The notes: a model not told the origin generated them from the sequence alone. Shown: positions 7,641 to 16,918, counted from the first letter of the stretch. The stretch is 21,870 bases of DNA from an uncultured Lachnospiraceae bacterium (GCA_902782715.1 CACZOG010000042.1:1-21870); one strand, 5' to 3'. Program-made: numbers and translations.

Positions 7641-10272
7641 AAAGACCAAAACGAATGATTTTTTCCAGACATCCAATCTGACTCTTCTTGTCAGCTATAC
7701 GTTTTTTGCGACGATGCTCATTGTCGAAGCTTTATTGATGGGATGGGAAAAATGGGTTCTGGTGCTCATTGCATTCAGTATTTTCGGATGCTGGATACTG
7801 CACCTTAATCATAAAACACCGACATATTTAAGGATCTGGATATATGCCCTTTTGATGATGGCATGTTTCTTCTTCTACGGGGTCCATCTGACCAGTACGT
7901 ACGACCTGGCGATAGTAATGTCCGCCATTATCATCCTGTATATCCTTACAGGTATGCGCGTGATGATCACCATGTGTCAGATAACTTATTACATAACGAT
8001 GGCATACAGCATCGTTATGATGATCATCGAGAAAACCACGGAGTTTGACGTGCTGGTCATAAGCCGTACGGTCATGCACTGTGCAATGATCTTCATGATC
8101 GGCTGGCTTGCGAGAACGGTTATCGATAAATGGACTCAGGTTCTTAATAAATCCAAGGATGAGATCGTACAGCTTACCGACGCAACAGAGAGATTAAGCG
8201 ATTTCCTTGCGAATGTTTCACATGAAATAAGAACACCCATCAATGCGGTCATCGGTTTATCCGGAATCTGCATCGACAAAGAAGAGAACGAAGAGATCAG
8301 AAACGAAATGATCTCGGTTCAGAATGCGGGAAGAAGAGTTGCCGAGCAGATAGGAGATATCCTTGACTACTCGGAGATCGACCGTAAAAAACTCGCAAGA
8401 AACAACGAAGATTACATGCTTTCTTCGGTTCTTCACGACCTTATAAGCGAAATAAAAAGATATAAATCCAATGACGTCGAACTGATAATCGATGTGGATC
8501 CTTCGATCCCGTCGATCATGAATTCAGATGTCATCAAGTTAAAAAAGATATTAAAAGCGCTTATCACAAACGGTCTTAAATATACCTATAACGGCGGCGT
8601 ATATGTAAGGATCTCAAGCGAAAAGCATGAATACGGAGTCAATCTCTGCATTGAGGTTACGGATACGGGTATCGGTATGTCCGAAGAAGAACTCGAGAGA
8701 GTATACGAGAGATTCTATCAGGCTGATTCCTCAAGATCGCGTATGGGCGGCGGCCTCGGTCTGGGACTTGCGATCGTTTCCGGATTTGTTTCCATCCTCG
8801 GCGGTTTCATGACCATTGAGAGTAAGGAAAATGTCGGAACGACGGTTCATGTAAGCCTTCCTCAGACGGTTGTCGATTACAGCAGCTGTATGTCAGTTGC
8901 AAATCCTGAGAAACTCTGCCTCGGAGCATATCTTCATTTTGACAAATTCCCCAATCCCGCAGTCAGAGAATACTACAATTCCATGGTTCTTAACATTGTC
9001 AACGGTCTCGGCGTTCAGATGTATCGTGTGGACAATGAGGAGAATCTTAAGAAACTGCGCGAATCCATAAACATGACTCATCTTTTTATCGGACCCGAAG
9101 AGTATCTTTCCGACAAGGAATACATTGAGGAACTTGCAAAGGAAATGATCGTTGTCGTTGTTGCAAACGATGATATTGAACTTCCGGTTAACTCTTATGT
9201 TCAGAAGATGGAGAAGCCTTTCTACTGCTTCCCCGTAGTTACGGTTTTGAATTCCGAACACGGAGAGAGAACCAAGCACGAAGGTCAGCTTATGTGCAAG
9301 GGCGTGCGTGCGCTTGTTGTTGACGATGAGCCCATGAACCTTGTTGTTGCAAAGAGCATCTTCAAGAGATACGGAATGGAAGTTACAAGCGTTACTTCAG
9401 GTCAGGAATCGATAGATATCTGCCGAAAGAACGTCTATGACATCATCTTCATGGACCACATGATGGGCGGAATGGACGGTGTCGAGGCCATGAAGCGGAT
9501 CCGCAAGGACGTTTCCGGACTTAATAACCTTGTGCCCGTGGTTGCTCTTACGGCCAACGCAATGAGCAGCGCAAAGCAGATGTTCTTAAGCGAAGGTTTC
9601 GAAGGCTTTGTAAGCAAACCCATCGAGATCGAGGAACTCGAAAGAGTGCTTAAGAAAGTACTTCCCAAATCTTTTATCTCATATGAGATGGTTGAAGAAG
9701 AGGAAGTAACCCCTGTTAGTAAAAAGACTGCACCCGTAAAAGAGAAAGCAGTCGAAAAAGTTCCTGAAGAAAAGAAAGCATCGGATAAAAAAGAAGAAGG
9801 CAGCAAAGAAGACAGGGATAAAGCGATCGAAAACCTTAAACCCTGCGGAATCGATCCCGAGATCGGACTTAATTACTGCTTAAACGATAAAGAATTCTAT
9901 GAAACGCTTCTGGTACAGTATGCAACGGAAGCAAGGGAGAAGATACCTCTTCTTAACGAGTATCTTTCCAAAGAGGACTGGAGCAATTACGAGATAATCA
10001 TTCATGCGGTAAAGAGCACATCGAAGATGATCGGTGCTATGTCGCTTTTTGAAAAGGCGTTCGAGCTTGAGAAAGCTGCCAAGAAGAAAGATGCTGCATA
10101 TATTACCGACAATCACTCGAAAGTGCTTCAGGAATACGCAGTCGTCAAAGAAGAGATCAATAAGAATTTCAATGTGCCCGATGTCTCGGCAGGAGAGGAA
10201 GTTCTTGAATTCGGAGGTACGGACGACAGTGAAGATGAGGTACTCGAATTCATTCCCGAGGGAGCGGACTAA
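7633..10272 (+). CDS. membrane hybrid histidine kinase with pseudo-receiver, REC and HPt
   Basis: 879-aa hybrid sensor kinase. About six hydrophobic helices occupy residues 16-165 with little outside sequence. Then come HisKA with VSHEIRTP (His197), and HATPase with an N-box around N313, DTGIGM (344-349) and GGGLGLGLA (372-380). Residues about 425-545 form a receiver-like stretch with no phospho-Asp motif. A true REC follows (DD 564-565, D608 in FMDHMMGGMDG, K662), with Gly where Pro is usual after the MM. A Lys/Glu-rich linker (687-730) leads to an HPt domain with His791 in HAVKSTSKMIGA. The tail has two acidic VLEF motifs (857-860, 870-873). The start overlaps the upstream stop (ATGAATAA) with GGGAG before it, so translation is likely coupled. 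It is the only HPt carrier in the cluster and may serve both kinases. Confidence 0.93.
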   Translation: MNKKTKTNDFFQTSNLTLLVSYTFFATMLIVEALLMGWEKWVLVLIAFSIFGCWILHLNHKTPTYLRIWIYALLMMACFFFYGVHLTSTYDLAIVMSAIIILYILTGMRVMITMCQITYYITMAYSIVMMIIEKTTEFDVLVISRTVMHCAMIFMIGWLARTVIDKWTQVLNKSKDEIVQLTDATERLSDFLANVSHEIRTPINAVIGLSGICIDKEENEEIRNEMISVQNAGRRVAEQIGDILDYSEIDRKKLARNNEDYMLSSVLHDLISEIKRYKSNDVELIIDVDPSIPSIMNSDVIKLKKILKALITNGLKYTYNGGVYVRISSEKHEYGVNLCIEVTDTGIGMSEEELERVYERFYQADSSRSRMGGGLGLGLAIVSGFVSILGGFMTIESKENVGTTVHVSLPQTVVDYSSCMSVANPEKLCLGAYLHFDKFPNPAVREYYNSMVLNIVNGLGVQMYRVDNEENLKKLRESINMTHLFIGPEEYLSDKEYIEELAKEMIVVVVANDDIELPVNSYVQKMEKPFYCFPVVTVLNSEHGERTKHEGQLMCKGVRALVVDDEPMNLVVAKSIFKRYGMEVTSVTSGQESIDICRKNVYDIIFMDHMMGGMDGVEAMKRIRKDVSGLNNLVPVVALTANAMSSAKQMFLSEGFEGFVSKPIEIEELERVLKKVLPKSFISYEMVEEEEVTPVSKKTAPVKEKAVEKVPEEKKASDKKEEGSKEDRDKAIENLKPCGIDPEIGLNYCLNDKEFYETLLVQYATEAREKIPLLNEYLSKEDWSNYEIIIHAVKSTSKMIGAMSLFEKAFELEKAAKKKDAAYITDNHSKVLQEYAVVKEEINKNFNVPDVSAGEEVLEFGGTDDSEDEVLEFIPEGAD

Positions 10273-10311
10273 CACGGATAAGCGTAAGCAAAACGAAGGA
10301 GCTGTCATTAT

Positions 10312-12990
10312 ATGAAGCCTAAGAAAAAGAAAAAAAGCATGCTTTTTAACGAAAACATAGATTTAAAACAAAGACTGTTCGTTCTTAACCTGATCGTAAC
10401 TCTGACAGTCTTGGCGATCACGTTTATAGAGATCATATTTACCGATGAATTCCTGATCGATACGATCATGCTTGCGGTTGTTATGGCGTTTATCGTTCTT
10501 GTCGGGATCATTTCCGTCAAAACGGGCAAGGTCGGCATCGGAGGTGTGATCATTGCGACGTTGATGAGCTTCGGTTATTTTCCCATTACGTTTATAAACG
10601 GCGGCGGAATCAACGGTGATGCGCCGTTATGGTTTATCTTCAACGTTCTTTTTGTAAGCATGGTTCTGTCGGGAAAAGTTAAGATCGTATTCTATGTTCT
10701 CCAGCTTTTAACCGCGGCAGCATGCTATTTCATAGGTGTGGCTTACCCTGACATCATTCAGCCGAATACGTATATGATGGCGCACATTTATTCTTTTACG
10801 GCGCTCGTGTTCATCAGTATTGCGGTAAGCGTTGTCATCGGTCTGGAAACCGGACTTTATGCGAAGGAAAACAAGCGTTCAGAGAAGCAGAAAAGAGAGA
10901 TCGAAAATCTCATCGCTTCCCAGAATCAGTTCTTCTCGAGCATGAGCCACGAGATCCGTACTCCGATCAATACGATCATCGGTCTTAACGAAATGATCTT
11001 AAGAGAGGACGTAAGCGATGAAGTTGCGGAAGATGCCGCAAACATCAGGGCAGCAGGAAAGCTTCTTTTAAGCCTTATAAACGACATCCTCGATATGTCC
11101 AAATTCCAGTCGGGACAGATGCATTTAACGAATGTAACTTACTATACCGGCAATATGCTTTCGGACATTGTCGGTATGCTTTGGATAAGAGCCAAGGAAA
11201 AGAAACTCGATTTCAAGATCAACGTATCTCCCGACATTCCCGCAGAACTTATCGGGGATGAATTCAGGATCAAGCAGATACTCATCAATATTTTAAACAA
11301 CGCGATCAAATACACTAAAGAAGGTTCGATATCTCTTTCGGTTCAGTGCGAGAGAAAAGATAACGATACCGTAAACATGATATACACGATCACGGATACG
11401 GGTATCGGTATCAAAAAAGAAGACATTCCCTATCTTTTTACCGCGTTTAAGAGAGTTGACGAAACAGAGAATCAGCATATCGAGGGAACAGGCCTCGGCC
11501 TTTCAATCGTAAAGCAGCTTCTCGACCTTATGGGCGGTAAGATCACTGTCAACAGTATTTATACCAAGGGTTCGACTTTTATCATAGAGATTCCCCAGAA
11601 GACCAACGGCGAGAAGCAGGTCGGTGAATTCGATTACGAAAAGAACCACCATATTGCCAAGAAGGGCGAATACAAACAGAAATTCGAAGCACCCGATGCG
11701 AAAGTGCTGGTTGTTGACGATAACGAATCCAATATTCTCGTAGTTAAGAAACTTCTTCGTGCGACGAAAGTTCGGATAGATACGGCAGTCAACGGCGTTG
11801 ATGCTTTGGGCAAGACGCTTAACGATTCATACAATGTTATTTTCATGGACCATCTCATGCCCGAAATGGACGGTATCGAGTGCTTCAAGAAATTAAGAAA
11901 TCAGGTCGGCGGAAACAGCCGAAATGCCAAGGTCGTTATCCTTACGGCCAATGCGGGCGAGGAAGAAAGAGAACTTTACAGAAAAGAAGGTTTCGACGGA
12001 TATCTTGTTAAACCCGTAAGCGGAGACGATCTTGAGAGCGAACTCTACAGACTTCTTCCCAAAGACCTTGTTCATGTAAAAGGCAACAGCGAAGAGATCA
12101 TCAACGAAACCATTTCCTGGATGAGAGTCGGCCAGAAGAAGAAAAACGTTGTCATCACCACGGAAAGCGTTGCCGATCTTCCCAAAGAGATCCTCGAAAA
12201 ATACGACATTCAGGTTATCGCACATAAAGTACAGACCGTGGAAGGTACTTTTAAGGACGGAAGAGAGATCGACACGGCCGGAGTTTTACAGTATATGGAA
12301 GACAAGACGAAAAAGATACTTCCCCTGGCTCCCGATGTCAAGGAGCACGAGAGTTTCTTCGCAAAACAGCTTTCGCGTGCGAACAATGTCGTTCATGTTT
12401 CGATCTCCGGTAAGATTGAAAACAGCGGATATCCCGTAGCCAAGGAAGCTTCGAGAGCATTCGACAATGTTCATGTTTTCGATTCGGGACACCTTTCCTC
12501 AGGTCAGGGAATACTTGTTATCGAAGCCTGCAAGATGGCGGAAGAAGGTCTGGAACCCGAGGAGATCATCGAGAGACTTGAAAAGATCAGATCGAAGATC
12601 CATACAAGCTTTATCGTTGACAATCTTGATTTCCTTGCAAGATCCAAACAGGTCGGAAACAGAACGGCCAACTTCGTTAAGTCACTTATGGGCCGTCCCG
12701 TGCTTGTTCTAAAACGTGGTAAAATGGGCGTCGGACGTATTTATTTCGGTTCCAGAAAGAGAGCATGGAAGAAGTACATTGACTCCACGCTTTCGAATAT
12801 GGGCAGGATCGACAGATCGATCCTCTTTGTAACCTATGTAGGAATAAGCAAGAGAGATCAGGACTGGATACGAAGCCAGATCGTTCGCAAAGGCAAATTC
12901 GAGGAGATCTATTTCCGTCAGGCAAGCCCTGCAATCGCCGTTAACTGCGGCGCGGGAACCTTCGGACTGCTCCTTAAGGATAAGGGTTAA
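10312..12990 (+). CDS. membrane hybrid histidine kinase-REC fused to a C-terminal DegV domain
   Basis: 892-aa protein. After a Lys-rich start there are about six membrane helices (23-180). Then come HisKA with MSHEIRTP (His213) and HATPase (N330, DTGIGI 362-367, GTGLGLSI 392-399). REC has DD 469-470, D513 in FMDHLMPEMDG, T545 and K567. Residues about 612-892 match a complete DegV (EDD fold, fatty-acid-binding) domain: TESVADLPKEILEKY, VHVSISGKIENSGYPVA, VHVFDSGHLSSGQGILVIEA, FIVDNLDFLARSKQVGNRTA and SPAIAVNCGAGTFGLLL. Residues that in FakB-type DegV proteins hold the fatty-acid carboxylate look changed: no TSQPS-like motif, and Asn878 where the HTGPG histidine is expected. That suggests sensing or altered ligand use rather than delivery to a fatty acid kinase. 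AAGGAG lies ten bases before the ATG; the gap to the previous gene is 39 bp, so same operon. It has no HPt of its own. Confidence 0.92.
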   Translation: MKPKKKKKSMLFNENIDLKQRLFVLNLIVTLTVLAITFIEIIFTDEFLIDTIMLAVVMAFIVLVGIISVKTGKVGIGGVIIATLMSFGYFPITFINGGGINGDAPLWFIFNVLFVSMVLSGKVKIVFYVLQLLTAAACYFIGVAYPDIIQPNTYMMAHIYSFTALVFISIAVSVVIGLETGLYAKENKRSEKQKREIENLIASQNQFFSSMSHEIRTPINTIIGLNEMILREDVSDEVAEDAANIRAAGKLLLSLINDILDMSKFQSGQMHLTNVTYYTGNMLSDIVGMLWIRAKEKKLDFKINVSPDIPAELIGDEFRIKQILINILNNAIKYTKEGSISLSVQCERKDNDTVNMIYTITDTGIGIKKEDIPYLFTAFKRVDETENQHIEGTGLGLSIVKQLLDLMGGKITVNSIYTKGSTFIIEIPQKTNGEKQVGEFDYEKNHHIAKKGEYKQKFEAPDAKVLVVDDNESNILVVKKLLRATKVRIDTAVNGVDALGKTLNDSYNVIFMDHLMPEMDGIECFKKLRNQVGGNSRNAKVVILTANAGEEERELYRKEGFDGYLVKPVSGDDLESELYRLLPKDLVHVKGNSEEIINETISWMRVGQKKKNVVITTESVADLPKEILEKYDIQVIAHKVQTVEGTFKDGREIDTAGVLQYMEDKTKKILPLAPDVKEHESFFAKQLSRANNVVHVSISGKIENSGYPVAKEASRAFDNVHVFDSGHLSSGQGILVIEACKMAEEGLEPEEIIERLEKIRSKIHTSFIVDNLDFLARSKQVGNRTANFVKSLMGRPVLVLKRGKMGVGRIYFGSRKRAWKKYIDSTLSNMGRIDRSILFVTYVGISKRDQDWIRSQIVRKGKFEEIYFRQASPAIAVNCGAGTFGLLLKDKG

Positions 12991-13012
12991 GACAATCGTA
13001 AAACAAAAGTTA

Positions 13013-13033
13013 ATGATTTTTTAACAAAATCAT
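13013..13033. repeat. Inverted repeat between kinase operon and lipase gene
   Basis: ATGATTTT-TTAAC-AAAATCAT is a perfect 8-bp AT-rich inverted repeat 22 bp after the DegV-kinase stop. No T-tract follows, so it is a poor terminator. It may be an operator or a weak RNA hairpin. The 12991-13105 gap shows no convincing promoter. Confidence 0.4.
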
Positions 13034-13105
13034 GTTAGATTATTATTTGGTGCGCTTAAATAGTGCAAGTATTAAGGAGAAATCGTAGCAATACGAAGAC
13101 ATGCG

Positions 13106-13954
13106 ATGAAGACCGGACTTATACTTGAAGGCGGCGGGATCAGAGGAGCTTTTACCGCCGGAGTTCTGGATGTTTTTATAAAAGAAGGCATCAATTTTGA
13201 TTATGCGTGCGGCGTTTCCGCGGGAGCGGGAGTGCTCAGTAATTATATTTCGGGACAGGCCGGCCGTTCCCGGGAGGTTTTGTTATGCCCTCGCGGGGAT
13301 TCGTATTACGGATTCAGAGAGTTCTGCCGAAGCGGCAAATACATGAATCTTAATAAGCTTTACGGAGAACTCATATACGAAGAACCTGTTTTCGATTTCG
13401 ATTCCTATTTCGCCAATCCTACCGAAGTTGAAGTCGTAGCAACGGACTGCATTACGGGCAAGGCGGCATATTTAAAAGACGATAAAACGATTGAAGGCTT
13501 CTGCAATGTGGCAAAGGCCACAAGCTCGCTTCCTTTCATAACGGGCCCCCACAAGATCGGAGAGAATTATTACATGGACGGTTCCGTTTCGGACCCGATC
13601 CCGGTTAAAAGGGCACTGGAAAAAGGGTGCGAGAGAATAGTCGTTCTTTCTACCAAAGGCGATGGAATGAATCCTTCCAATCTTAAGAAATTCACTCCTT
13701 TCATGAAAATGAAATACAGGAAATTCCCGGGTTTCATCGATGCTATCCAGGTCAGGATACCCCTTCTTGAAAGCCAGTACGAACTCATTGACAAGATGCA
13801 GGAAGAAGGAACCACTATGGTCTTCCATCCCCAGGGACACTGGGAGGTTTCCCATATGGAAAAGGACATTGATAAGATCTCGGCACTTTATGAAGAAGGT
13901 GTCAGGGAAGCAACGGACAAACTCGAAGAAATAAAGAAATTTTTAAACGATTAA
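13106..13954 (+). CDS. patatin-like phospholipase family protein
   Basis: 282-aa predicted serine acyl hydrolase (lipid acyl-ester cleavage) using a Ser-Asp dyad. Visible: the oxyanion-hole glycine stretch LEGGGIRGAF (8-16), the nucleophile motif GVSAG with Ser38, and MDGSVSDPIP with catalytic Asp158, as in bacterial YjjU/RssA-like patatins. There is no signal peptide or membrane helix, so it is cytosolic or membrane-peripheral. The protein begins MKTGLILEGGG, right for the family, but ATG 13106 has only a weak GAAG before it. A good AAGGAGA (13074-13080) lies 25 bases upstream, and a minimal ORF ATG-CGA-TGA (13101-13109) overlaps the start. The activase gene follows after 12 bp, so the two are probably co-transcribed. 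Released fatty acids would be substrates for the acyl-CoA synthetase nearby; that link is inference. Confidence 0.92.
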   Translation: MKTGLILEGGGIRGAFTAGVLDVFIKEGINFDYACGVSAGAGVLSNYISGQAGRSREVLLCPRGDSYYGFREFCRSGKYMNLNKLYGELIYEEPVFDFDSYFANPTEVEVVATDCITGKAAYLKDDKTIEGFCNVAKATSSLPFITGPHKIGENYYMDGSVSDPIPVKRALEKGCERIVVLSTKGDGMNPSNLKKFTPFMKMKYRKFPGFIDAIQVRIPLLESQYELIDKMQEEGTTMVFHPQGHWEVSHMEKDIDKISALYEEGVREATDKLEEIKKFLND

Positions 13955-13966
13955 AGAGAGATAAAA

Positions 13967-16918
13967 ATGCAACCGTTAAGCAAAGAAGTATCCGTCGGAG
14001 TGGACATCGGTTCCACAACAGCGAAGATTGTTATCCGCGACGGTGAAGAGGTAATTTTCAAGAAATACGAAAGACATTATTCACAGGTACGTCAGAAGAC
14101 TCTGTCGCTCTTAAAAGAGGCAGAGCCTTATTTGCGCGATAAAAAAGTCAAAATAGCGATCTCCGGGTCTGCCGGAATGGGAGTTGCTCAGGTTGCGAGA
14201 CTTCAGTTCGTACAGGAAGTTTATGCGACATTCGCACTTGTCGAAGAAAGAGAACCCGACACGGAAGTTGTTATCGAACTCGGCGGAGAGGATGCCAAGA
14301 TCATCTTCCTTAAAGGCGGCGTTGACGAGAGAATGAACGGTACATGCGCAGGCGGTACCGGAGCTTTCATCGATCAGATGGCATCTCTTCTAAACGTAAC
14401 ACCGGACGAGCTTGACGAAATGAGTTTAAAGTGCGGTAAGGTCTATCCCATCGCATCAAGATGCGGCGTATTCGCAAAGACGGATATTCAGCCTCTCATC
14501 AATCAGGGCGTTTCGAAGAACGATATAGCAGCAAGTATCTATATGGCGGTTGTCAATCAGACGATCGCAGGTCTTGCACAGGGAAGAAAGATCAAGGGCA
14601 AGGTAATGTTCCTCGGAGGCCCCCTTTATTACAACCAGGGTCTCAGGAAAGCTTTCAAAGAGACTTTAAAACTCGAGGATGAAAATGCATTATTCCCCGA
14701 TTACTCACTTTACGCAGTGGCTCTCGGTGCATCGATCTTCGCGGGCAAAGCGGATAAAACATATTTATACGATAAACTGATCGAGAAGCTCGAAGAAGCT
14801 GTCAAAGCCAGAAGAGAAGTTGCAAGCATGCCTCCTCTTTTTGCAGATGACGATGAGTATAAAGAGTTCAAAGAGCGTCACGATAAGGAAACGGTTGAAT
14901 TCGCAGACATAAACACATACTCGGGCAATGCATACTTAGGAATCGACTGCGGTTCGACAACCACCAAGCTTGTTCTTATCAACGACAAAAAAGACATCCT
15001 CTGGCAGTATTACAATTCCAACAAGGGTAATCCCGTGGATGTCGTAAAAGATAAATTAAAAGAAGTCCGTACCCTCTGCGGCGACAGGATCACGATCAAA
15101 GCGTCTGCGGTTACGGGATACGGCGAACAGCTCATTCTCAACGCATTCCACGTTGACAGGGGACTTGTCGAGACCATGGCACATTTCATGGCTTCGAAGC
15201 AGTTTCAGCCCAACGTCGATTTCATTCTCGATATCGGCGGACAGGATATCAAATGTATCAAGATAAAGAACGAAGCGGTTGACAGCATCATGTTAAACGA
15301 AGCCTGCTCATCAGGCTGCGGTTCTTTTATCGAGACTTTTGCAAAGTCGATGGGATACGATACCAGGGAATTTTCCAAACTCGGGATCAAGGGCAACGCT
15401 CCCGTAGATCTCGGTTCGAGATGTACCGTATTCATGAACTCATCCATCAAACAGGCTCAGAAAGACGGTGTTTCGGTTGAGAACATCTCCGCCGGAATCT
15501 CCGTATCGGTTATAAAGAACGCGATCTACAAGGTTATCCGTGCCAATTCACCGACCGAACTCGGGGAACATGTCGTAGTTCAGGGCGGTACCTTCTTAAA
15601 CGATGCCGTACTTCGTGCATTTGAGAAAGAGATCGGAAAGAATGTCGTTCGTCCTGCCATTGCAGGCATCATGGGCGCATACGGCGCAGCCATCTATTCG
15701 ATGGGACTCGAGCAGGAAGAATCAACTTTGCTTTCTCTTGAAGAACTTGAGAAATTCACCCATACATCCAAGGCATCGGTATGTCAGGGATGTACGAATC
15801 ACTGTGCACTGACTATAAACATTTTCTCGGACGGCGGAAGATACGTATCAGGAAACAGATGCGAGAAGATGACATCCAAGGGTAAGATCGACGAGAAGCT
15901 TAACCTTTACGAATACAAGAGACAGTATTTCTCCAACCTCTGTGCACCTCACAAAGAGGGTGCGAAGGTAATAGGAATGCCTCTTCAGCTCGGAATGTAC
16001 GATCTCGCACCTTTGTGGGTCGGAATCTTCGAGAACTTAGGGTTCAACGTGAAACTTTCGGGACTTTCATCAAGAGAGACATATCTCCTCGGTCAGGACA
16101 GCATCCCTTCGGATACTGTCTGCTATCCCGCCAAGCTCATGCACGGTCATATCGAGCAGCTTATCAAAGAAAACGTGGATGCGATCTTCGCACCCTGCCT
16201 TACATACAACATTGATGAGAAAGCGGGAGACAACCATTACAACTGTCCCGTTGTCGCATACTATCCCGAACTTCTTAAAGACAACATGGATATCTTGCAG
16301 GAAGTTCACTATTATGCGCCTTTCTTAAATATCTGCGATGAAAAAGAACTCGCAAGAGAATTCGTAGTAACGATGCCCAAGGACATCATCGATGCTGATC
16401 AGAAAAGATATCTTGAAGCCGTTAAAGCAGGATTTGAGAAGTACAGAAAATACAAAGAAGACCTTTTCGCAGAGACCGAGAAGATCATTACGAGAGCAAG
16501 AGAATTAAACAAGAAGATCATGGTTCTTGCGGGAAGACCTTATCACATCGATCCCGAAATAAGCCACGGTATCGATCTCCTTGCATGCAGCTTAGGTTTC
16601 GCTGTGATCACAGAAGAGTCAATCGCACCGAGGATCGGAGACGTGCCCACCAACATCCTTAATCAGTGGACATTCCATCAGAGACTTTACAGAGCGGCTC
16701 ATTACGTGCTCACTCAGGATGACATGGAACTCGTACAGCTTGTCTCCTTCGGCTGCGGAATAGATGCGATCACAACCGACGAGGTCAGATCCATAATCGA
16801 AAAAGAAGGCAGAATCTACACGCAGATCAAAATAGACGAGATAAACAATCTTTCGGCCGTAAACATAAGACTCAGATCTTTGATCGGCGCACTTGAAATG
16901 AGAGAGGATAAGAAATAA
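13967..16918 (+). CDS. acyl-CoA dehydratase activase (two BadF/HgdC ATPase domains plus DUF2229), N-terminal part
   Basis: 983 aa. Two ASKHA-fold ATPase domains of the BadF/BadG/BcrA/BcrD family are in tandem. The first (about 7-260) has DIGSTTAK, ELGGEDAK, and Cys127 and Cys166 in GTCAGGTGAFIDQ and SRCGVFAKTDIQ, the residues expected to hold the shared [4Fe-4S] cluster. The second (about 322-580) has DCGSTTTK, DIGGQDIK, CSSGCGSF (447/451) and SRCTVF (486). A four-Cys patch follows (606, 609, 613, 632), then a DUF2229/HgdB-like region (about 645-983). Family members couple ATP hydrolysis to low-potential electron transfer to 2-hydroxyacyl-CoA dehydratases; the target here is unknown. Relatives are usually a single protein of about 1400 aa. 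Here a TAA at 16916-16918 ends the frame, and the next gene continues in the same frame. The SD-like GAGAG precedes the ATG. Confidence 0.9.
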   Translation: MQPLSKEVSVGVDIGSTTAKIVIRDGEEVIFKKYERHYSQVRQKTLSLLKEAEPYLRDKKVKIAISGSAGMGVAQVARLQFVQEVYATFALVEEREPDTEVVIELGGEDAKIIFLKGGVDERMNGTCAGGTGAFIDQMASLLNVTPDELDEMSLKCGKVYPIASRCGVFAKTDIQPLINQGVSKNDIAASIYMAVVNQTIAGLAQGRKIKGKVMFLGGPLYYNQGLRKAFKETLKLEDENALFPDYSLYAVALGASIFAGKADKTYLYDKLIEKLEEAVKARREVASMPPLFADDDEYKEFKERHDKETVEFADINTYSGNAYLGIDCGSTTTKLVLINDKKDILWQYYNSNKGNPVDVVKDKLKEVRTLCGDRITIKASAVTGYGEQLILNAFHVDRGLVETMAHFMASKQFQPNVDFILDIGGQDIKCIKIKNEAVDSIMLNEACSSGCGSFIETFAKSMGYDTREFSKLGIKGNAPVDLGSRCTVFMNSSIKQAQKDGVSVENISAGISVSVIKNAIYKVIRANSPTELGEHVVVQGGTFLNDAVLRAFEKEIGKNVVRPAIAGIMGAYGAAIYSMGLEQEESTLLSLEELEKFTHTSKASVCQGCTNHCALTINIFSDGGRYVSGNRCEKMTSKGKIDEKLNLYEYKRQYFSNLCAPHKEGAKVIGMPLQLGMYDLAPLWVGIFENLGFNVKLSGLSSRETYLLGQDSIPSDTVCYPAKLMHGHIEQLIKENVDAIFAPCLTYNIDEKAGDNHYNCPVVAYYPELLKDNMDILQEVHYYAPFLNICDEKELAREFVVTMPKDIIDADQKRYLEAVKAGFEKYRKYKEDLFAETEKIITRARELNKKIMVLAGRPYHIDPEISHGIDLLACSLGFAVITEESIAPRIGDVPTNILNQWTFHQRLYRAAHYVLTQDDMELVQLVSFGCGIDAITTDEVRSIIEKEGRIYTQIKIDEINNLSAVNIRLRSLIGALEMREDKK

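Noticed and set aside
13013..13033. Inverted repeat as terminator of the kinase operon
   Set aside because: There is no T-tract after the stem and the stem is AT-rich, so it is listed only as a repeat.
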